DNA from: Gordonia sp049847105
GTDB taxonomy: Bacteria > Actinomycetota > Actinomycetes > Mycobacteriales > Mycobacteriaceae
Length of the DNA stretch: 64,000 nucleotides
Direction of reading: 5' to 3'
NCBI RefSeq assembly: GCF_049847105.1
Contig: NZ_JBNCNS010000006.1
Span: 139,892-203,891, forward strand
Shown one piece after another: positions 8,411-16,800 of the stretch (positions are counted from its first letter, which is position 1; every line of letters begins with the position of its first letter). A program made the translations under genes and the position numbers. The notes under the pieces were generated by a model that was given only the letters and a program-made list of their open reading frames with translations, did not search any database and had not been told where the DNA came from.

Positions 8411-8926
8411 GTGATCCTGTCCAAGGAGCGCGATCCTCGCCTCATCACCCTCCGCCGCGGGGGAACTCTCACCGACGCCGATCATCGACTCCTGGCGCTG
8501 TGGGCAGCGGCATGTGCCGAGCACGTCCTCAGCCTCTTCGAGCAGGCGCGTCCCGACGATCCGCGTCCACGCGAGGCCATCGAACACGCGCGCGCATGGG
8601 TCCGTGGCGAGGTCAAGATGATGGATGCTCGCGCAGCGGGTGGACACGCGATGGGAGCGGCGCGCGATTTGCGTGGAGCACCTCGTCACGCGGCGTATGC
8701 CGCCGGGCAGGCTGGGGCGGTCGCCCATGTCGCGGCCCATGACCTTGGTGCGGCCGCCTACGCGATCAAGGCAGTGCGTGCGGCAGCGCCGAAAGGTCGG
8801 GATGAGGTCGCGGGGCGCCTCGAATGCCGTTGGCAGCGCGCGCAACTCCCGGATGGGATCCGCGAGCTCGTACTCGACGATCAGCGACTGCGGAACGACA
8901 TCTGCTGGTCGGTGTTCGAGAGTTGA
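8411..8926 (+). CDS. Putative immunity protein (Imm5-like)
   Basis: A 171-residue protein whose centre, ALWAAACAEHVLSLFEQARPDDPRPREAIEHARAW, followed by alanine-rich helices with AAYAAGQAGAVAHVAAHDLGAAAYA, matches the putative immunity protein family assigned to polymorphic toxin loci. No toxin gene is adjacent. GTG 8411 with an upstream GGTGGGA is preferred because residues before it look non-coding. The immunity role is the family label, not shown here; it could be a stand-alone protein of other function. Confidence 0.6.
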   Translation: MILSKERDPRLITLRRGGTLTDADHRLLALWAAACAEHVLSLFEQARPDDPRPREAIEHARAWVRGEVKMMDARAAGGHAMGAARDLRGAPRHAAYAAGQAGAVAHVAAHDLGAAAYAIKAVRAAAPKGRDEVAGRLECRWQRAQLPDGIRELVLDDQRLRNDICWSVFES

Positions 8927-8978
8927 GTCGCCAGATCCACAAATCCCTTGGGTTTTGGACGAATTCGTGGAAGTGCAG

Positions 8979-9668
8979 TCATTCCCCGGTGCAGCAGTCG
9001 CGTTCGACATAGTCATCAGGCTGTCTGATTGCGCAGCAGAGTTGGCCCCGCCACGCGCTGATCCCTTCGCGGATGGCGATGACGGCGATGACCAGTGCGG
9101 CAATGGGGTCGGCCCACGACCAGCCCCAGAGGCTGTTGACGACGAGCCCGGCGAGCAGCACCGCCGAGAGGTAGGTGCACAGGAGCGTCTGCTTGGAATC
9201 GGCAACCGCGGACCTGGAACCGAGTTCACGGCCGGCGCGCCGCTGCAACCACGAAAGGATCGGCATGATTGCCAGACTTGCCGCGGCCAAGCCGATTCCG
9301 ATGGTCGATTGCCGCGCCTCCGCTCCCCAACCGAGCAGCGTGCGTACGGATTCTGTGGAGACGTAAACCGCCAGGCCAAAGAAGGAGAGCGCGATGATCC
9401 GCAGGGCTGTCTTCTCTCGGGCCTCTGGATCGCGCCCGGAGAACTGCCACGCCACCGCTGCCGCCGACGACACCTCGACGACCGAGTCGAGGCCGAATCC
9501 GATCAGCGCAGTCGAGGAAACCCGTGCGCCTTCGGCCAATGCGATCGCGGCCTCGATGGCGTTGTAGGTGATGGTGGCTGCCACGAACCAGCGGATTCGC
9601 CGCTGGAGGATCTGCTTGCGTTCGGTGGCGGGTACGGTCCGGTCGGGGAGGCGGAGGCTGACGTCCAT
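8979..9668 (-). CDS. Cation diffusion facilitator-like transporter
   Basis: A 229-residue membrane protein with five to six hydrophobic segments: AATITYNAIEAAIALAEG, STALIGFGLDSVVEVSSAAAVAW, ALRIIALSFFGLAVYV, then STIGIGLAAASLAIMPIL, TYLSAVLLAGLVVNSLWGW and DPIAALVIAVIAI. The FGLDS and WADP positions correspond to metal-site aspartates of cation efflux proteins. It ends with DCCTGE. The start codon overlaps the stop of the upstream ArsR gene (TGATG), so the pair is a translationally coupled metal sensor-exporter operon; the metal is not known. Confidence 0.85.
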   Translation of the reverse strand: MDVSLRLPDRTVPATERKQILQRRIRWFVAATITYNAIEAAIALAEGARVSSTALIGFGLDSVVEVSSAAAVAWQFSGRDPEAREKTALRIIALSFFGLAVYVSTESVRTLLGWGAEARQSTIGIGLAAASLAIMPILSWLQRRAGRELGSRSAVADSKQTLLCTYLSAVLLAGLVVNSLWGWSWADPIAALVIAVIAIREGISAWRGQLCCAIRQPDDYVERDCCTGE

Positions 9669-10003
9669 CAGCAGCATCCTTCGGTCTCGGCGTCGGGGCA
9701 GCACGCGGGATCGACCGCCAAGACCAGTCCGATCAGGTCGTCGAGGGCGTTACGGATCCGTGGGTCGGCCAACTCGTACCGAGAACGCCGCCCTTCGGGC
9801 ACGGCGACCACCAATCCGCATCCACGAAGGCATGCAAGGTGATTCGACAGGGTCTGCCGTGACACCCCGATGGAGTCGGCCAGATCGGCGGGGTAGGAGG
9901 GGCCGGTCCGCAACAGCAACAGGACCTGTGTGCGGGTCGCGTCCGACAATGCGTAGCCGAAGCGGGTCAGCGCCTCGCCATGGACGAGGGTGTGCGATTC
10001 CAT
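9668..10003 (-). CDS. ArsR/SmtB family metalloregulator (CmtR-like)
   Basis: A 111-residue winged-helix repressor: RFGYALSDATRTQVLLLLRTGPSYPADLADSIGVSRQTLSNHLACLRGCGLVVAVPEGRRSRYELA. Candidate metal ligands are the cysteines in LACLRGCGL and the C-terminal DPACCPDAETEGCC. Cysteine placement in the recognition-helix region plus the tail resembles CmtR-type Cd/Pb sensors. It is the first gene of the two-gene unit with the cation transporter and has a palindrome just upstream. Confidence 0.88.
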   Translation of the reverse strand: MESHTLVHGEALTRFGYALSDATRTQVLLLLRTGPSYPADLADSIGVSRQTLSNHLACLRGCGLVVAVPEGRRSRYELADPRIRNALDDLIGLVLAVDPACCPDAETEGCC

Positions 10004-10029
10004 GCGGACAATAGTACAGGGATATCTGT

Positions 10030-10047
10030 ATTCAGGGAATCCTGAAT
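10030..10047. promoter_or_regulatory. Palindrome upstream of the CmtR-like arsR gene
   Basis: ATTCAGG-GAAT-CCTGAAT is a perfect 18-bp palindrome 27 bp upstream of the ArsR start. Its size and place suit an ArsR/SmtB operator; the binding protein is inferred. Confidence 0.6.
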
Positions 10048-10122
10048 AATTTGCCGCGCGCGTCGACGCATTGCGATGCACAGTCTTTCTGTTGACGCCG
10101 CTCTCACCATAACGCGTGGTTC

Positions 10123-10142
10123 GGGGCTTGCGGCAAGGCCCC
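10123..10142. promoter_or_regulatory. Rifamycin-associated element (RAE)
   Basis: GGGGCTTGCGGCAAGGCCCC at 10123-10142 matches the inverted-repeat rifamycin-associated element reported upstream of rifamycin-inactivating genes in actinomycetes (recalled, not searched). It lies 62 bp before the rox start, with a TTGACG hexamer at 10092-10097 upstream. RAE mediates induction by rifamycins in the systems studied. Confidence 0.85.
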
Positions 10143-10204
10143 GGTGATGGTGCAGACTCGTCTGCTGCGAGCAAGCGCACGTCTTGCCCGGCGAAGGGAT
10201 CTGT

Positions 10205-11638
10205 ATGAGTGACGTCATCATCGTCGGCGCCGGACCGACCGGGTTGATGCTGGCCGGCGAGCTCCGTCTGCAGGGCGTCGAGGTCGTCGTCCTCGACGAG
10301 GACGACGAGCCCACTCAGATGGTCCGTGCTCTCGGCATCCACGTGCGCACGATCGAGATCATGGAGCAGCGCGGTCTGCTGGACAGATTTCTCGCGCGCG
10401 GACGTAAGTATCCGCTTGGTGGGTTCTTCGCGGGTATCGCCAAACCGGCACCCACGGATCTGGACACCGCCCATGGTTACGTGCTGGGCATACCGCAGCC
10501 CGAGATCGACGAGATCCTTGCCGAGCACGCCACCGAGGTCGGCGCGGAGATCCGTCGTGGGAAGCGCGTCGTCGGGGTCCAGCAGGACGAGGACGGGGTC
10601 ACCGCCGAATTATCCGATGGCACAACAGTTCGTGCGAGCTTTCTGATCGGGTGCGACGGCGGGCGCAGTACGGTGCGCAAGCTGTCCGGGGTCGGATTCC
10701 CGGGCGAGCCGTCGAGGTCGGACACGTTGATCGGCGAGGTGGACGTGAGCACGCCGGACGAGGAGTTGACGGCCAAGGTCGCCGAAGTCCGTGAAACACA
10801 GAAGCGCTTCGGAATCGGGCCCTCCCCGTCGGGGAACGGCCGTTATCGCCTCGTGGTGCCGGCAGCCGAGGTGGTCGAGGATCGCGCGGTCCCGACGACG
10901 CTCGACGACATCAAGCGACAGCTGCGGGCGATCGCCGGCACCGACTTCGGCGTCCACTCGCCACAATGGCTGTCACGTTTTGGTGATGCCACCCGGCTGG
11001 CCGAGCACTACCGCCTCGGCCGGGTGCTCCTCGCCGGCGACGCCGCACACATACACCCGCCGATGGGAGGGCAGGGGCTCAATCTCGGCGTCCAGGACGC
11101 GTTCAACCTCGGTTGGAAGCTCGCCGCCGCCATCAACGGCTGGGCGCCGCACGATTTGCTCGACACCTACGAATCCGAACGACGGCCGGTGGCCGCCGAC
11201 GTACTCGACAACACGCGTGCACAGGCAGTCTTGGTCTCCACCGAGGCCGGGCCACAAGCGGTGCGGCGGTTGTTCTCTGAGCTGATGGATTTCGATGATG
11301 TCTCGCGGTACCTGACCGAGAAGATCACGGCGATCTCGGTCCGGTACGACTTCGGTACCGGTGACGATCTACTGGGCCGGCGTTTGCGGAACATCAGTTT
11401 GAGCCGCGGGGACCTCTACGATCTGATGCACGCCGGCCGTGGGCTGCTGCTCGATCAGACGGGCGGGCTATCGGTCGAAGGATGGAATGATCGAGTCGAC
11501 CACGTCGTCGACACCAGCACCGAACTCGACCTCCCGGCTGTGCTGGTTCGTCCGGACGGGCATGTGGCGTGGGTAGGGGGCACGCAGCCGGAGTTGAACA
11601 CTGGCCTGGCCAGATGGTTCGGTAGTCGACTTGAGTAA
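10205..11638 (+). CDS. rox: Rifampicin monooxygenase (Rox)
   Basis: A 477-residue group A flavin monooxygenase. It carries VIIVGAGPTGLMLAGELRLQG at the N-terminus, the DG motif in LIGCDGGRSTVRKLSGVGFPG, and VLLAGDAAHIHPPMGGQGLN. Segments such as GGFFAGIAKPAPTDLDTAHG and KRFGIGPSPSGNGRYR correspond to what I remember of Streptomyces Rox, and the C-terminal thioredoxin-like tail ends VAWVGGTQPEL. Rox hydroxylates the rifamycin naphthyl ring, leading to ring opening and loss of RNA polymerase binding. The RAE 62 bp upstream supports the assignment independently. Confidence 0.9.
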   Translation: MSDVIIVGAGPTGLMLAGELRLQGVEVVVLDEDDEPTQMVRALGIHVRTIEIMEQRGLLDRFLARGRKYPLGGFFAGIAKPAPTDLDTAHGYVLGIPQPEIDEILAEHATEVGAEIRRGKRVVGVQQDEDGVTAELSDGTTVRASFLIGCDGGRSTVRKLSGVGFPGEPSRSDTLIGEVDVSTPDEELTAKVAEVRETQKRFGIGPSPSGNGRYRLVVPAAEVVEDRAVPTTLDDIKRQLRAIAGTDFGVHSPQWLSRFGDATRLAEHYRLGRVLLAGDAAHIHPPMGGQGLNLGVQDAFNLGWKLAAAINGWAPHDLLDTYESERRPVAADVLDNTRAQAVLVSTEAGPQAVRRLFSELMDFDDVSRYLTEKITAISVRYDFGTGDDLLGRRLRNISLSRGDLYDLMHAGRGLLLDQTGGLSVEGWNDRVDHVVDTSTELDLPAVLVRPDGHVAWVGGTQPELNTGLARWFGSRLE

Positions 11639-11701
11639 CTCCTCCTGCGCACAGCCGGCCTGCCACGGATAGGGCTGAATCTCAAGCGTTTCTGCCGAGG
11701 G

Positions 11702-12058
11702 CTACTCGACGAGTGTGTGCATTCCGACGTTGACCACATTGCCGCTGCTGTCTCGGTAGAAGAATCTCGTGACGCCCCAGGGCTCGTCCGTACGTGGATA
11801 TACCACCTCGAGGCCTCGACCCTGTACCTGCCGGGGGGCTTCATCGACATCGTCGACGAAGATCGACACCGATGGATTCACCGGGCCGGTTGCATCGCGG
11901 GTCATGAGGCTGAGTTGGTGCCCGTCGTCATCGCCGAGAGTCACGATCCAACCGTGGTCCATCAAGACCGTGAGGTCCAGTGCGGCTTGGTGTTCGGTCA
12001 CTGCCTCACGGAGGTCGGACACGACGAGGTTGGGTACTATTCGGTTGACCGCGGCCAC
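11702..12058 (-). CDS. VOC family (glyoxalase/bleomycin resistance fold) protein
   Basis: A 118-residue single VOC protein: NRIVPNLVVSDLREAVTEHQAALDL, HQLSLMTRD, SVSIFVDDVDEAPRQVQGRGLEVVYP and FFYRDSSGNVVNVGMH. These are the paired beta-alpha-beta-beta-beta units of the fold. Possible metal ligands are few, so it may bind a ligand rather than catalyse. It is convergent with rox and stands alone. Confidence 0.85.
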   Translation of the reverse strand: MAAVNRIVPNLVVSDLREAVTEHQAALDLTVLMDHGWIVTLGDDDGHQLSLMTRDATGPVNPSVSIFVDDVDEAPRQVQGRGLEVVYPRTDEPWGVTRFFYRDSSGNVVNVGMHTLVE

Positions 12059-12182
12059 ATTCGGCTTCTCTCGTCGAAGGTGTGTTGTCGGGCTGTCCCC
12101 GTGGTGGCGGATGTTACCACCGTGATCGATGCTTGCTCGGCCATGTCTTGACTCTGGTCGAGCGATCTCGGGCGGCAGTCGA

Positions 12183-12758
12183 TCACTCCGCTGACCTGGC
12201 GCTCTTGCGCTGGTTGGCGTTGAAGCGTGCCTTCTTCTGACGATTCCCGCACGTGTTCATGTCACACCACCTGCGAGTGCGGCTCTGACTGGTGTCGAAG
12301 AAAGCTGCCCGGCAGGTTGGCGATGCGCACAATGCCAATCTTCCGTCCCGTTCGCCTGCGATGATGCTGATCGCGTCGGCGGCGATCACGCCGAGGGCAT
12401 CTTCGACGCACGAAGCGGAGCTCAGCCGCCATTGACGGTTGCCCTCGGGCGTCAGGATGGCCGCGGCCCGACCTTGTTCGCTGCAGGCGTTGATGATTCG
12501 GATGGCAGACGCAGGGGGAGTGGCTTGGGTCGCGGTCGCTGTGGCGGCGCCGTGAATGGATTCCCTCAGTTCCCGGGCGTGTTCGAGCTGGGCCGTGCTG
12601 CAGGACTCGACGGCGAGACCGTGGACTGCCAGCCAGTCGACGAGTCGTTGGGGCGTGGGAATGCGCTCCAGGGCATCGCCCTGTCGCTCGGTGAGCGTTG
12701 CCGTGAAACTGGTGGCCAGCTCGGTACCGAGGCGAAAGTCAGGGAACTCAGCTCGCAT
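12183..12758 (-). CDS. CGNR zinc finger / ABATE domain transcriptional regulator
   Basis: A 191-residue protein with an N-terminal stress-related ABATE-type region (EFPDFRLGTELATSFTATLTER) and a C-terminal CGNR zinc finger: LCASPTCRAAFFDTS, then RWCDMNTCGNRQKKARF. The four cysteines (C-x4-C and C-x4-C, the last in CGNR) would bind zinc and the basic tail DNA. It is divergent from the epoxide hydrolase, with two copies of a 17-bp near-palindrome in the gap, so it likely regulates itself and that gene. Confidence 0.87.
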   Translation of the reverse strand: MRAEFPDFRLGTELATSFTATLTERQGDALERIPTPQRLVDWLAVHGLAVESCSTAQLEHARELRESIHGAATATATQATPPASAIRIINACSEQGRAAAILTPEGNRQWRLSSASCVEDALGVIAADAISIIAGERDGRLALCASPTCRAAFFDTSQSRTRRWCDMNTCGNRQKKARFNANQRKSARSAE

Positions 12759-12760
12759 GG

Positions 12761-12821
12761 AACCATCTTAGCTGGTGTCCACCGGTCGTTGTGCGCTATG
12801 CTGGAACCGTCGTAGCTGGTT
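12761..12821. promoter_or_regulatory. Duplicated AACC-N9-GGT(T) operator between cgnR-type gene and epoxide hydrolase
   Basis: AACCATCTTAGCTGGTG (12761-12777) and AACCGTCGTAGCTGGTT (12805-12821) share 14 of 17 bases and are 44 bp apart, about four helical turns. The first copy is 2 bp from the regulator's start codon. A TATGCT -10-like hexamer (12797-12802) lies just before the second copy. This arrangement suggests co-operative binding by the CGNR protein. Confidence 0.65.
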
Positions 12822-12870
12822 CTCTCTCGCATGGCCGATTCCACGATGATCCGCAGGAGGTGCCGATTTC

Positions 12871-14043
12871 ATGGCCCGTCTGACCAACGACGTGCAGGCA
12901 TTCGAAGCCCACGCGACCGCCGCTGACCTCGACGATCTGCGCGCGCGTCTTGACACGGCCCGGCTACCGGAGGCCGAGACGGTTTACCGCGCCGCGCCCG
13001 ACCCACGTCGATGGGAACAGGGCGTTCCGCTCGCCGACCTCGTCGAGATCGTGAACTACTGGCGCACCGGGTATGACTGGCGGTCCTTCGAAGACCGGCT
13101 CAACCGGATCGGGCAGTTTCGCACCACGATCGATGGTCTGGGAATCCACTTCCTGCACAGGCGATCTGCGCGCGCAGACGCGACTCCACTGATCTTGACG
13201 CACGGTTGGCCAGGCAGTATTGCCGAGTTCGTCGATGTAGCTGAGGAACTGGCGGATCCGGAAGACGTGGACGCGCCGGCGTTCCACGTCGTGGTCCCGT
13301 CGCTGCCGGGCTTCGGCTACAGCGACAAACCGACCACCACCGGGTGGGGGACCGAAAAGATCGCGGCCGCGTGGGTAGAACTGATGGACAGGCTCGGCTA
13401 CCGCGAGTTCACGGCCCACGGCGGCGATTGGGGAGGCAATATCACCACGGTCCTCGGCGGTAGGTTCCCAACGCACGTTCTCGGTATCCACACACTGTTC
13501 GCCGAGGCGCCGCCCGGGTTGACAACCGATGGGCTGACGGCGGCCGAGCGCAAGTGGACCGAGGACACTCGCGATTTCTGGCGCCACCGCGCGGCGTATG
13601 CGAAGCAGCAGGCGACCCGGCCGCAGACGATCGGCTACTCGCTCGTCGATTCGCCGGTCGGGCTGCTGGCCTGGCTCCTCGACAAGTTCGCTGAGTGGTC
13701 CGATACGAAAGACAGTCCGTTCGAGACGATTTCCAGAGACCGCGTCCTCGACGACGTCACTCTGTATTGGCTGACGCGGACCGGCGCATCGGCGGCGCGC
13801 ATTTACTACGAAAGCCACAACTCGGTCGACCCCGAACTTCGGGTCGACGTCCCATCGGCAATCACGATGTATCCCCGCGACATCGAGAAATGCCCGCGTC
13901 CGTGGGCCGAAGAGAGGTACCGACGCATCGTCCGATGGAACTCGCCTGAGAACGGTGGACATTTCCCGTCGCTGGAAGTCCCTGAGTACTTCGTCAAGGA
14001 TCTGCGAGAAGGCCTCGCGGCGGTACTGGCCGCTGGTCCGTGA
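12871..14043 (+). CDS. Epoxide hydrolase, EHN type
   Basis: A 390-residue protein. The N-terminal epoxide hydrolase domain (EHN) covers about residues 8-115 (FEAHATAADLDDLRARLDTARLPEAE), followed by an alpha/beta hydrolase core. Oxyanion motif HGWPGS, nucleophile elbow GGDWGGN with aspartate as nucleophile, and the late GGHFPSLEVPEYFVKDL with the catalytic histidine are all present. It hydrolyses an epoxide to a diol via an ester intermediate. GGAGG precedes ATG by 9 bp. It is divergent from the CGNR regulator. Confidence 0.92.
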   Translation: MARLTNDVQAFEAHATAADLDDLRARLDTARLPEAETVYRAAPDPRRWEQGVPLADLVEIVNYWRTGYDWRSFEDRLNRIGQFRTTIDGLGIHFLHRRSARADATPLILTHGWPGSIAEFVDVAEELADPEDVDAPAFHVVVPSLPGFGYSDKPTTTGWGTEKIAAAWVELMDRLGYREFTAHGGDWGGNITTVLGGRFPTHVLGIHTLFAEAPPGLTTDGLTAAERKWTEDTRDFWRHRAAYAKQQATRPQTIGYSLVDSPVGLLAWLLDKFAEWSDTKDSPFETISRDRVLDDVTLYWLTRTGASAARIYYESHNSVDPELRVDVPSAITMYPRDIEKCPRPWAEERYRRIVRWNSPENGGHFPSLEVPEYFVKDLREGLAAVLAAGP

Positions 14044-14234
14044 ACGCGAGTGGGTGCCGGCTGTCGGATGGGGCGATGACCGAGGAAGGCGCAGGCGTTG
14101 CCACTCCCCACATCTCGATCACCCAGACCCGCAGCGGCCTTGAGCCGGAACTGGCAGGCTTTGAGTTGAAGCGGAGTAACGACCCCAACTCACTGAAGCT
14201 GAGCAGCACCTCACCGGACAGGAAGGCAGCAAAT

Positions 14235-14699
14235 ATGGCATACGCCGTAGATTTCAAGGATGTCTCAGTCGTCGGACTCGAGTCATCGCCGGTGCCCGAG
14301 GCGCTGGCGGGCCTGCGCGCCAACGAGGCGCGATACTTCAAGAACAAGTACGACCACGTCTTCACCGTCGAGCCGGCGGACGAGGCGACTGCCACTGTGG
14401 ACTGGATACACCGGATCCTCAAGGAGGAGCGAGGCCTCGTCATCGGCTCTCGTCCTCTAGAGGCGACTGAGTTCGAGGTCGACGGTATCCGGATGGCCTA
14501 CGTCTTCTACGAGAGCGGTCTGTCGATCAATGTGATGTATGCGCTCGACGACGGCGGGAAGCGGGCGGTCGGGTTCAAGCTCTCCGACGGCATGGAGATC
14601 CCCGAGGAACTCGCTTCGACCTTCAAGTTCGCACGGCAGAAGTCGAAGCTCGCGGGCACAATTCGCGGATCGTACTTCGTCATCAAGAACGCGTACTGA
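14235..14699 (+). CDS. Conserved-looking protein of unknown function
   Basis: A 154-residue soluble protein (MAYAVDFKDVSVVGLESSPVPEALAG). It has an alpha/beta look with KYDHVFTVEPADEATATVDWIHRILKEERGLVIGSRPLEATEFEVDGIRM and a basic C-terminus KFARQKSKLAGTIRG. I do not recognise a family. ATG 14235 is preferred over the open frame's earlier start. Its last 17 bp overlap the end of the convergent TetR gene. Confidence 0.6.
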   Translation: MAYAVDFKDVSVVGLESSPVPEALAGLRANEARYFKNKYDHVFTVEPADEATATVDWIHRILKEERGLVIGSRPLEATEFEVDGIRMAYVFYESGLSINVMYALDDGGKRAVGFKLSDGMEIPEELASTFKFARQKSKLAGTIRGSYFVIKNAY

Positions 14700-15291
14700 G
14701 TTCTTCAGTGCTGTCGCGTTCGGTGCTGATGTGCCTGGTCAGTTCGGCGAGGGCATCGAACTCATTCGTGAGGTGGGTCTCTAGAGGTATCAACGGCTCG
14801 ATCAGCCAGACGTTCACTGCTTGGCCCCAAGTAACCATGCCGACCTCGGCCGCCAGGCGTGCCGTGCGTTCGCCGACACCCCGTTGCTCGAGAGCCGCCG
14901 CGAGAGCGGACGTCAAGGATTCCCCCTTCGCCAGATCGCGCTCGCGTAGCGCGGGGGATGCCGAGATGACCTGATGCCTGGCCACGGTCAGGGCGCGGTT
15001 CGCCTCAAGCCTTGGAACTGCGGCCGCAAGCAGGGCACTCAAGAGTGTGGGTAGTGGTGGCAGATCACGTGGAGCGCGTTGTACTGCAGTGGACAAGGCG
15101 TCTCGGAGCGGTTCTTCACCGTCGAAGAGCACCTCGCGCTTGTCGGCGAAATGCCGGAAATACGTGCGCTCGGTGACTCCAGCTCTGGCGGCGATCTCTG
15201 CCGCGGTGACCGAGTCGAATCCGTGCTCACCGTAGAGGTCGAGGGCCGCCGCTTGAAGTCGTTGCCGGGCTGCTTCTCCGCTTCGAGGCAT
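14683..15291 (-). CDS. TetR family transcriptional regulator
   Basis: A 202-residue TetR protein: RLQAAALDLYGEHGFDSVTAAEIAARAGVTERTYFRHFADKREVLFDGE is a canonical HTH. It is divergent from the oxidoreductase at 15388, and strong palindromes occupy the 96-bp gap. The 3' end overlaps the convergent unknown gene. Confidence 0.88.
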   Translation of the reverse strand: MPRSGEAARQRLQAAALDLYGEHGFDSVTAAEIAARAGVTERTYFRHFADKREVLFDGEEPLRDALSTAVQRAPRDLPPLPTLLSALLAAAVPRLEANRALTVARHQVISASPALRERDLAKGESLTSALAAALEQRGVGERTARLAAEVGMVTWGQAVNVWLIEPLIPLETHLTNEFDALAELTRHISTERDSTEELSTRS

Positions 15292-15311
15292 GTACTGATC
15301 ATACGCGTTGT

Positions 15312-15356
15312 GTCAGTCACTGACTGAACAGTGGTAGTGTCAGTGACAGACACTAC
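15312..15356. promoter_or_regulatory. Two palindromes in the tetR-oxidoreductase gap
   Basis: GTCAGT-C-ACTGAC (15312-15324) and GTAGTGTC-N7-GACACTAC (15334-15356, with an inner TGTCA-G-TGACA) are perfect inverted repeats. Both contain the TGTCAGT/ACTGACA core, so one TetR protein could bind both. They cover the region where promoters of the two divergent genes must lie. Confidence 0.7.
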
Positions 15357-15387
15357 GACAGTTGAAGTACCGCGATTGGGAGTTCTC

Positions 15388-16299
15388 ATGCATATCTTCG
15401 TTACCGGCGGTTCTGGCCAAACGGGTCCCGCCATCGTCGCCGAGCTGATTGCAGCGGGTCACGCCGTCACTGGACTGGCCCGTTCTACCGCCAGCGCCGC
15501 ACGCCTCGAAGCGCTTGGGGCGAAACCACTCAGTGGGTCTTTGGACGATGCTGACGTACTTCATGCAGGAGCAGTTCGCGCAGACGGTGTGGTGCATATG
15601 GGTATCGCGGGTGACTTCTCGGATCTCGATGACCTCACACGACGTAATGTCGCCGCCACAGACGCGCTCGGCGATGCGCTGGTCGGAACAAACAAGCCAT
15701 TTGTGAGTACCTCGGGCACCCTCGTCATGCCGGCGGGCCGCGTCGGCAGTGAGCTGGATCCGACGGACAGCTCGGCACTGGGCGCGCACCGCATTCCAGG
15801 TGAAGAGGCTTGTCTGGGATTTGCCGGGCGCGGTGTGCGGTCGAGTGTCGTCCGACTGGCGCCGACGGTTCACGGCCCCAGGGATCGCGGCTTCATCCCG
15901 ACGCTTGTGGCGACTGCTCGCAGAACCGGGGTGTCCGCCTACATCGGCGAAGGCCAGAACCGGTGGCCGGCGATTCATCGGCAGGACGCCGCGCTGTTGT
16001 TCCGTCTCGCAGTCGAAAACGCCCCGGCCGGAAGCGTTTTGCACGGCGCTGGTGAGGACGGCGTGGTATTCAAGCACATCGCCGAGAAAGTCGGCGCGAT
16101 GCTCGGCGTATCTACGTGCTCGCTGGCACCCGAGGACGCTCCACAGCACTTCGACAACCCTTTCCTCGGCGTTGCCTATGGGGTCGACGCACCGGTCTCC
16201 AGCGCTCGAACCCGTGAATTGCTCGATTGGGTCCCGATCCACGCGACACTTCTCGAGGACCTCGAGACCGGCGACTACTTCACTGACACCGCAGCATGA
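15388..16299 (+). CDS. NAD(P)-dependent oxidoreductase, NAD-dependent epimerase/dehydratase (extended SDR) type
   Basis: A 303-residue protein beginning MHIFVTGGSGQTGPAIVAELIAAGHAV, with the TGGSGxxG Rossmann motif of atypical/extended SDRs, followed by ALGAKPLSGSLDDADVL and ADGVVHMGI. The YxxxK catalytic pair is not conserved in the usual place (HRIPGEEACLGF), so it may be an atypical SDR. It is likely repressed by the divergent TetR. Confidence 0.82.
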   Translation: MHIFVTGGSGQTGPAIVAELIAAGHAVTGLARSTASAARLEALGAKPLSGSLDDADVLHAGAVRADGVVHMGIAGDFSDLDDLTRRNVAATDALGDALVGTNKPFVSTSGTLVMPAGRVGSELDPTDSSALGAHRIPGEEACLGFAGRGVRSSVVRLAPTVHGPRDRGFIPTLVATARRTGVSAYIGEGQNRWPAIHRQDAALLFRLAVENAPAGSVLHGAGEDGVVFKHIAEKVGAMLGVSTCSLAPEDAPQHFDNPFLGVAYGVDAPVSSARTRELLDWVPIHATLLEDLETGDYFTDTAA

Positions 16300-16421
16300 C
16301 GGTTTCCATCGGCGGGTGAGAGTGGGACGTGGTGGGTGCGCCTTGGCTCGCGATCGTGCCGTTACGCGGCTCGTCGGTCGGTGTAGCCGACTGTTCATTT
16401 GTGCATTTGATTCGATGTACG

Positions 16422-16431
16422 TCAATATTGA
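16422..16431. promoter_or_regulatory. ArsR-type operator candidate upstream of the ars operon
   Basis: TCAATATTGA is a perfect palindrome ending 3 bp before the arsR start codon. TCAA...TTGA spacing is common in ArsR/SmtB operators. Its position implies direct autorepression at the promoter or ribosome site. Confidence 0.55.
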
Positions 16432-16434
16432 TGC

Positions 16435-16800
16435 ATGTCGAAGCAGAACCTGTTGGTCCCCGACGTCGGCCTGGGGTTGAGTGCCGAAGATGCGACAGTA
16501 CTGGCGCCGGCGTTGAAGGCGCTTGCTGATCCGGTGCGTTTGCGGTTGTTGTCGGAGGTGGCGGCGCATCCAGGTGGTGAGGCATGCGTGTGTGACATCT
16601 CGGGGCCGTTCGATTTGTCGCAGCCGACGATCTCGCATCATCTGAAGGTGCTGCGACAGGCGGGTCTGGTGACCAGTGAACGCCGCGCCACCTGGGTGTA
16701 CTACCGGGTGAACGCCGATGCTCTGGCCGGGTTGGCCGACCTGCTCGGCGGTTTGGCGTCGGTGGTGGGGGTTTCGCGGTCGTGCGAGGTGCCCGAATGA
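16435..16800 (+). CDS. arsR: Arsenic-responsive ArsR family repressor
   Basis: A 121-residue winged-helix repressor: LKALADPVRLRLLSEVAAHPGGEACVCDISGPFDLSQPTISHHLKVLRQAGLV. The ACVCD pair in the DNA-binding region is the ELCVCDL-type As(III) site, and SRSCEVPE adds a C-terminal cysteine. It heads arsR-acr3-arsC; its stop overlaps the acr3 start by 4 bp. Confidence 0.92.
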   Translation: MSKQNLLVPDVGLGLSAEDATVLAPALKALADPVRLRLLSEVAAHPGGEACVCDISGPFDLSQPTISHHLKVLRQAGLVTSERRATWVYYRVNADALAGLADLLGGLASVVGVSRSCEVPE

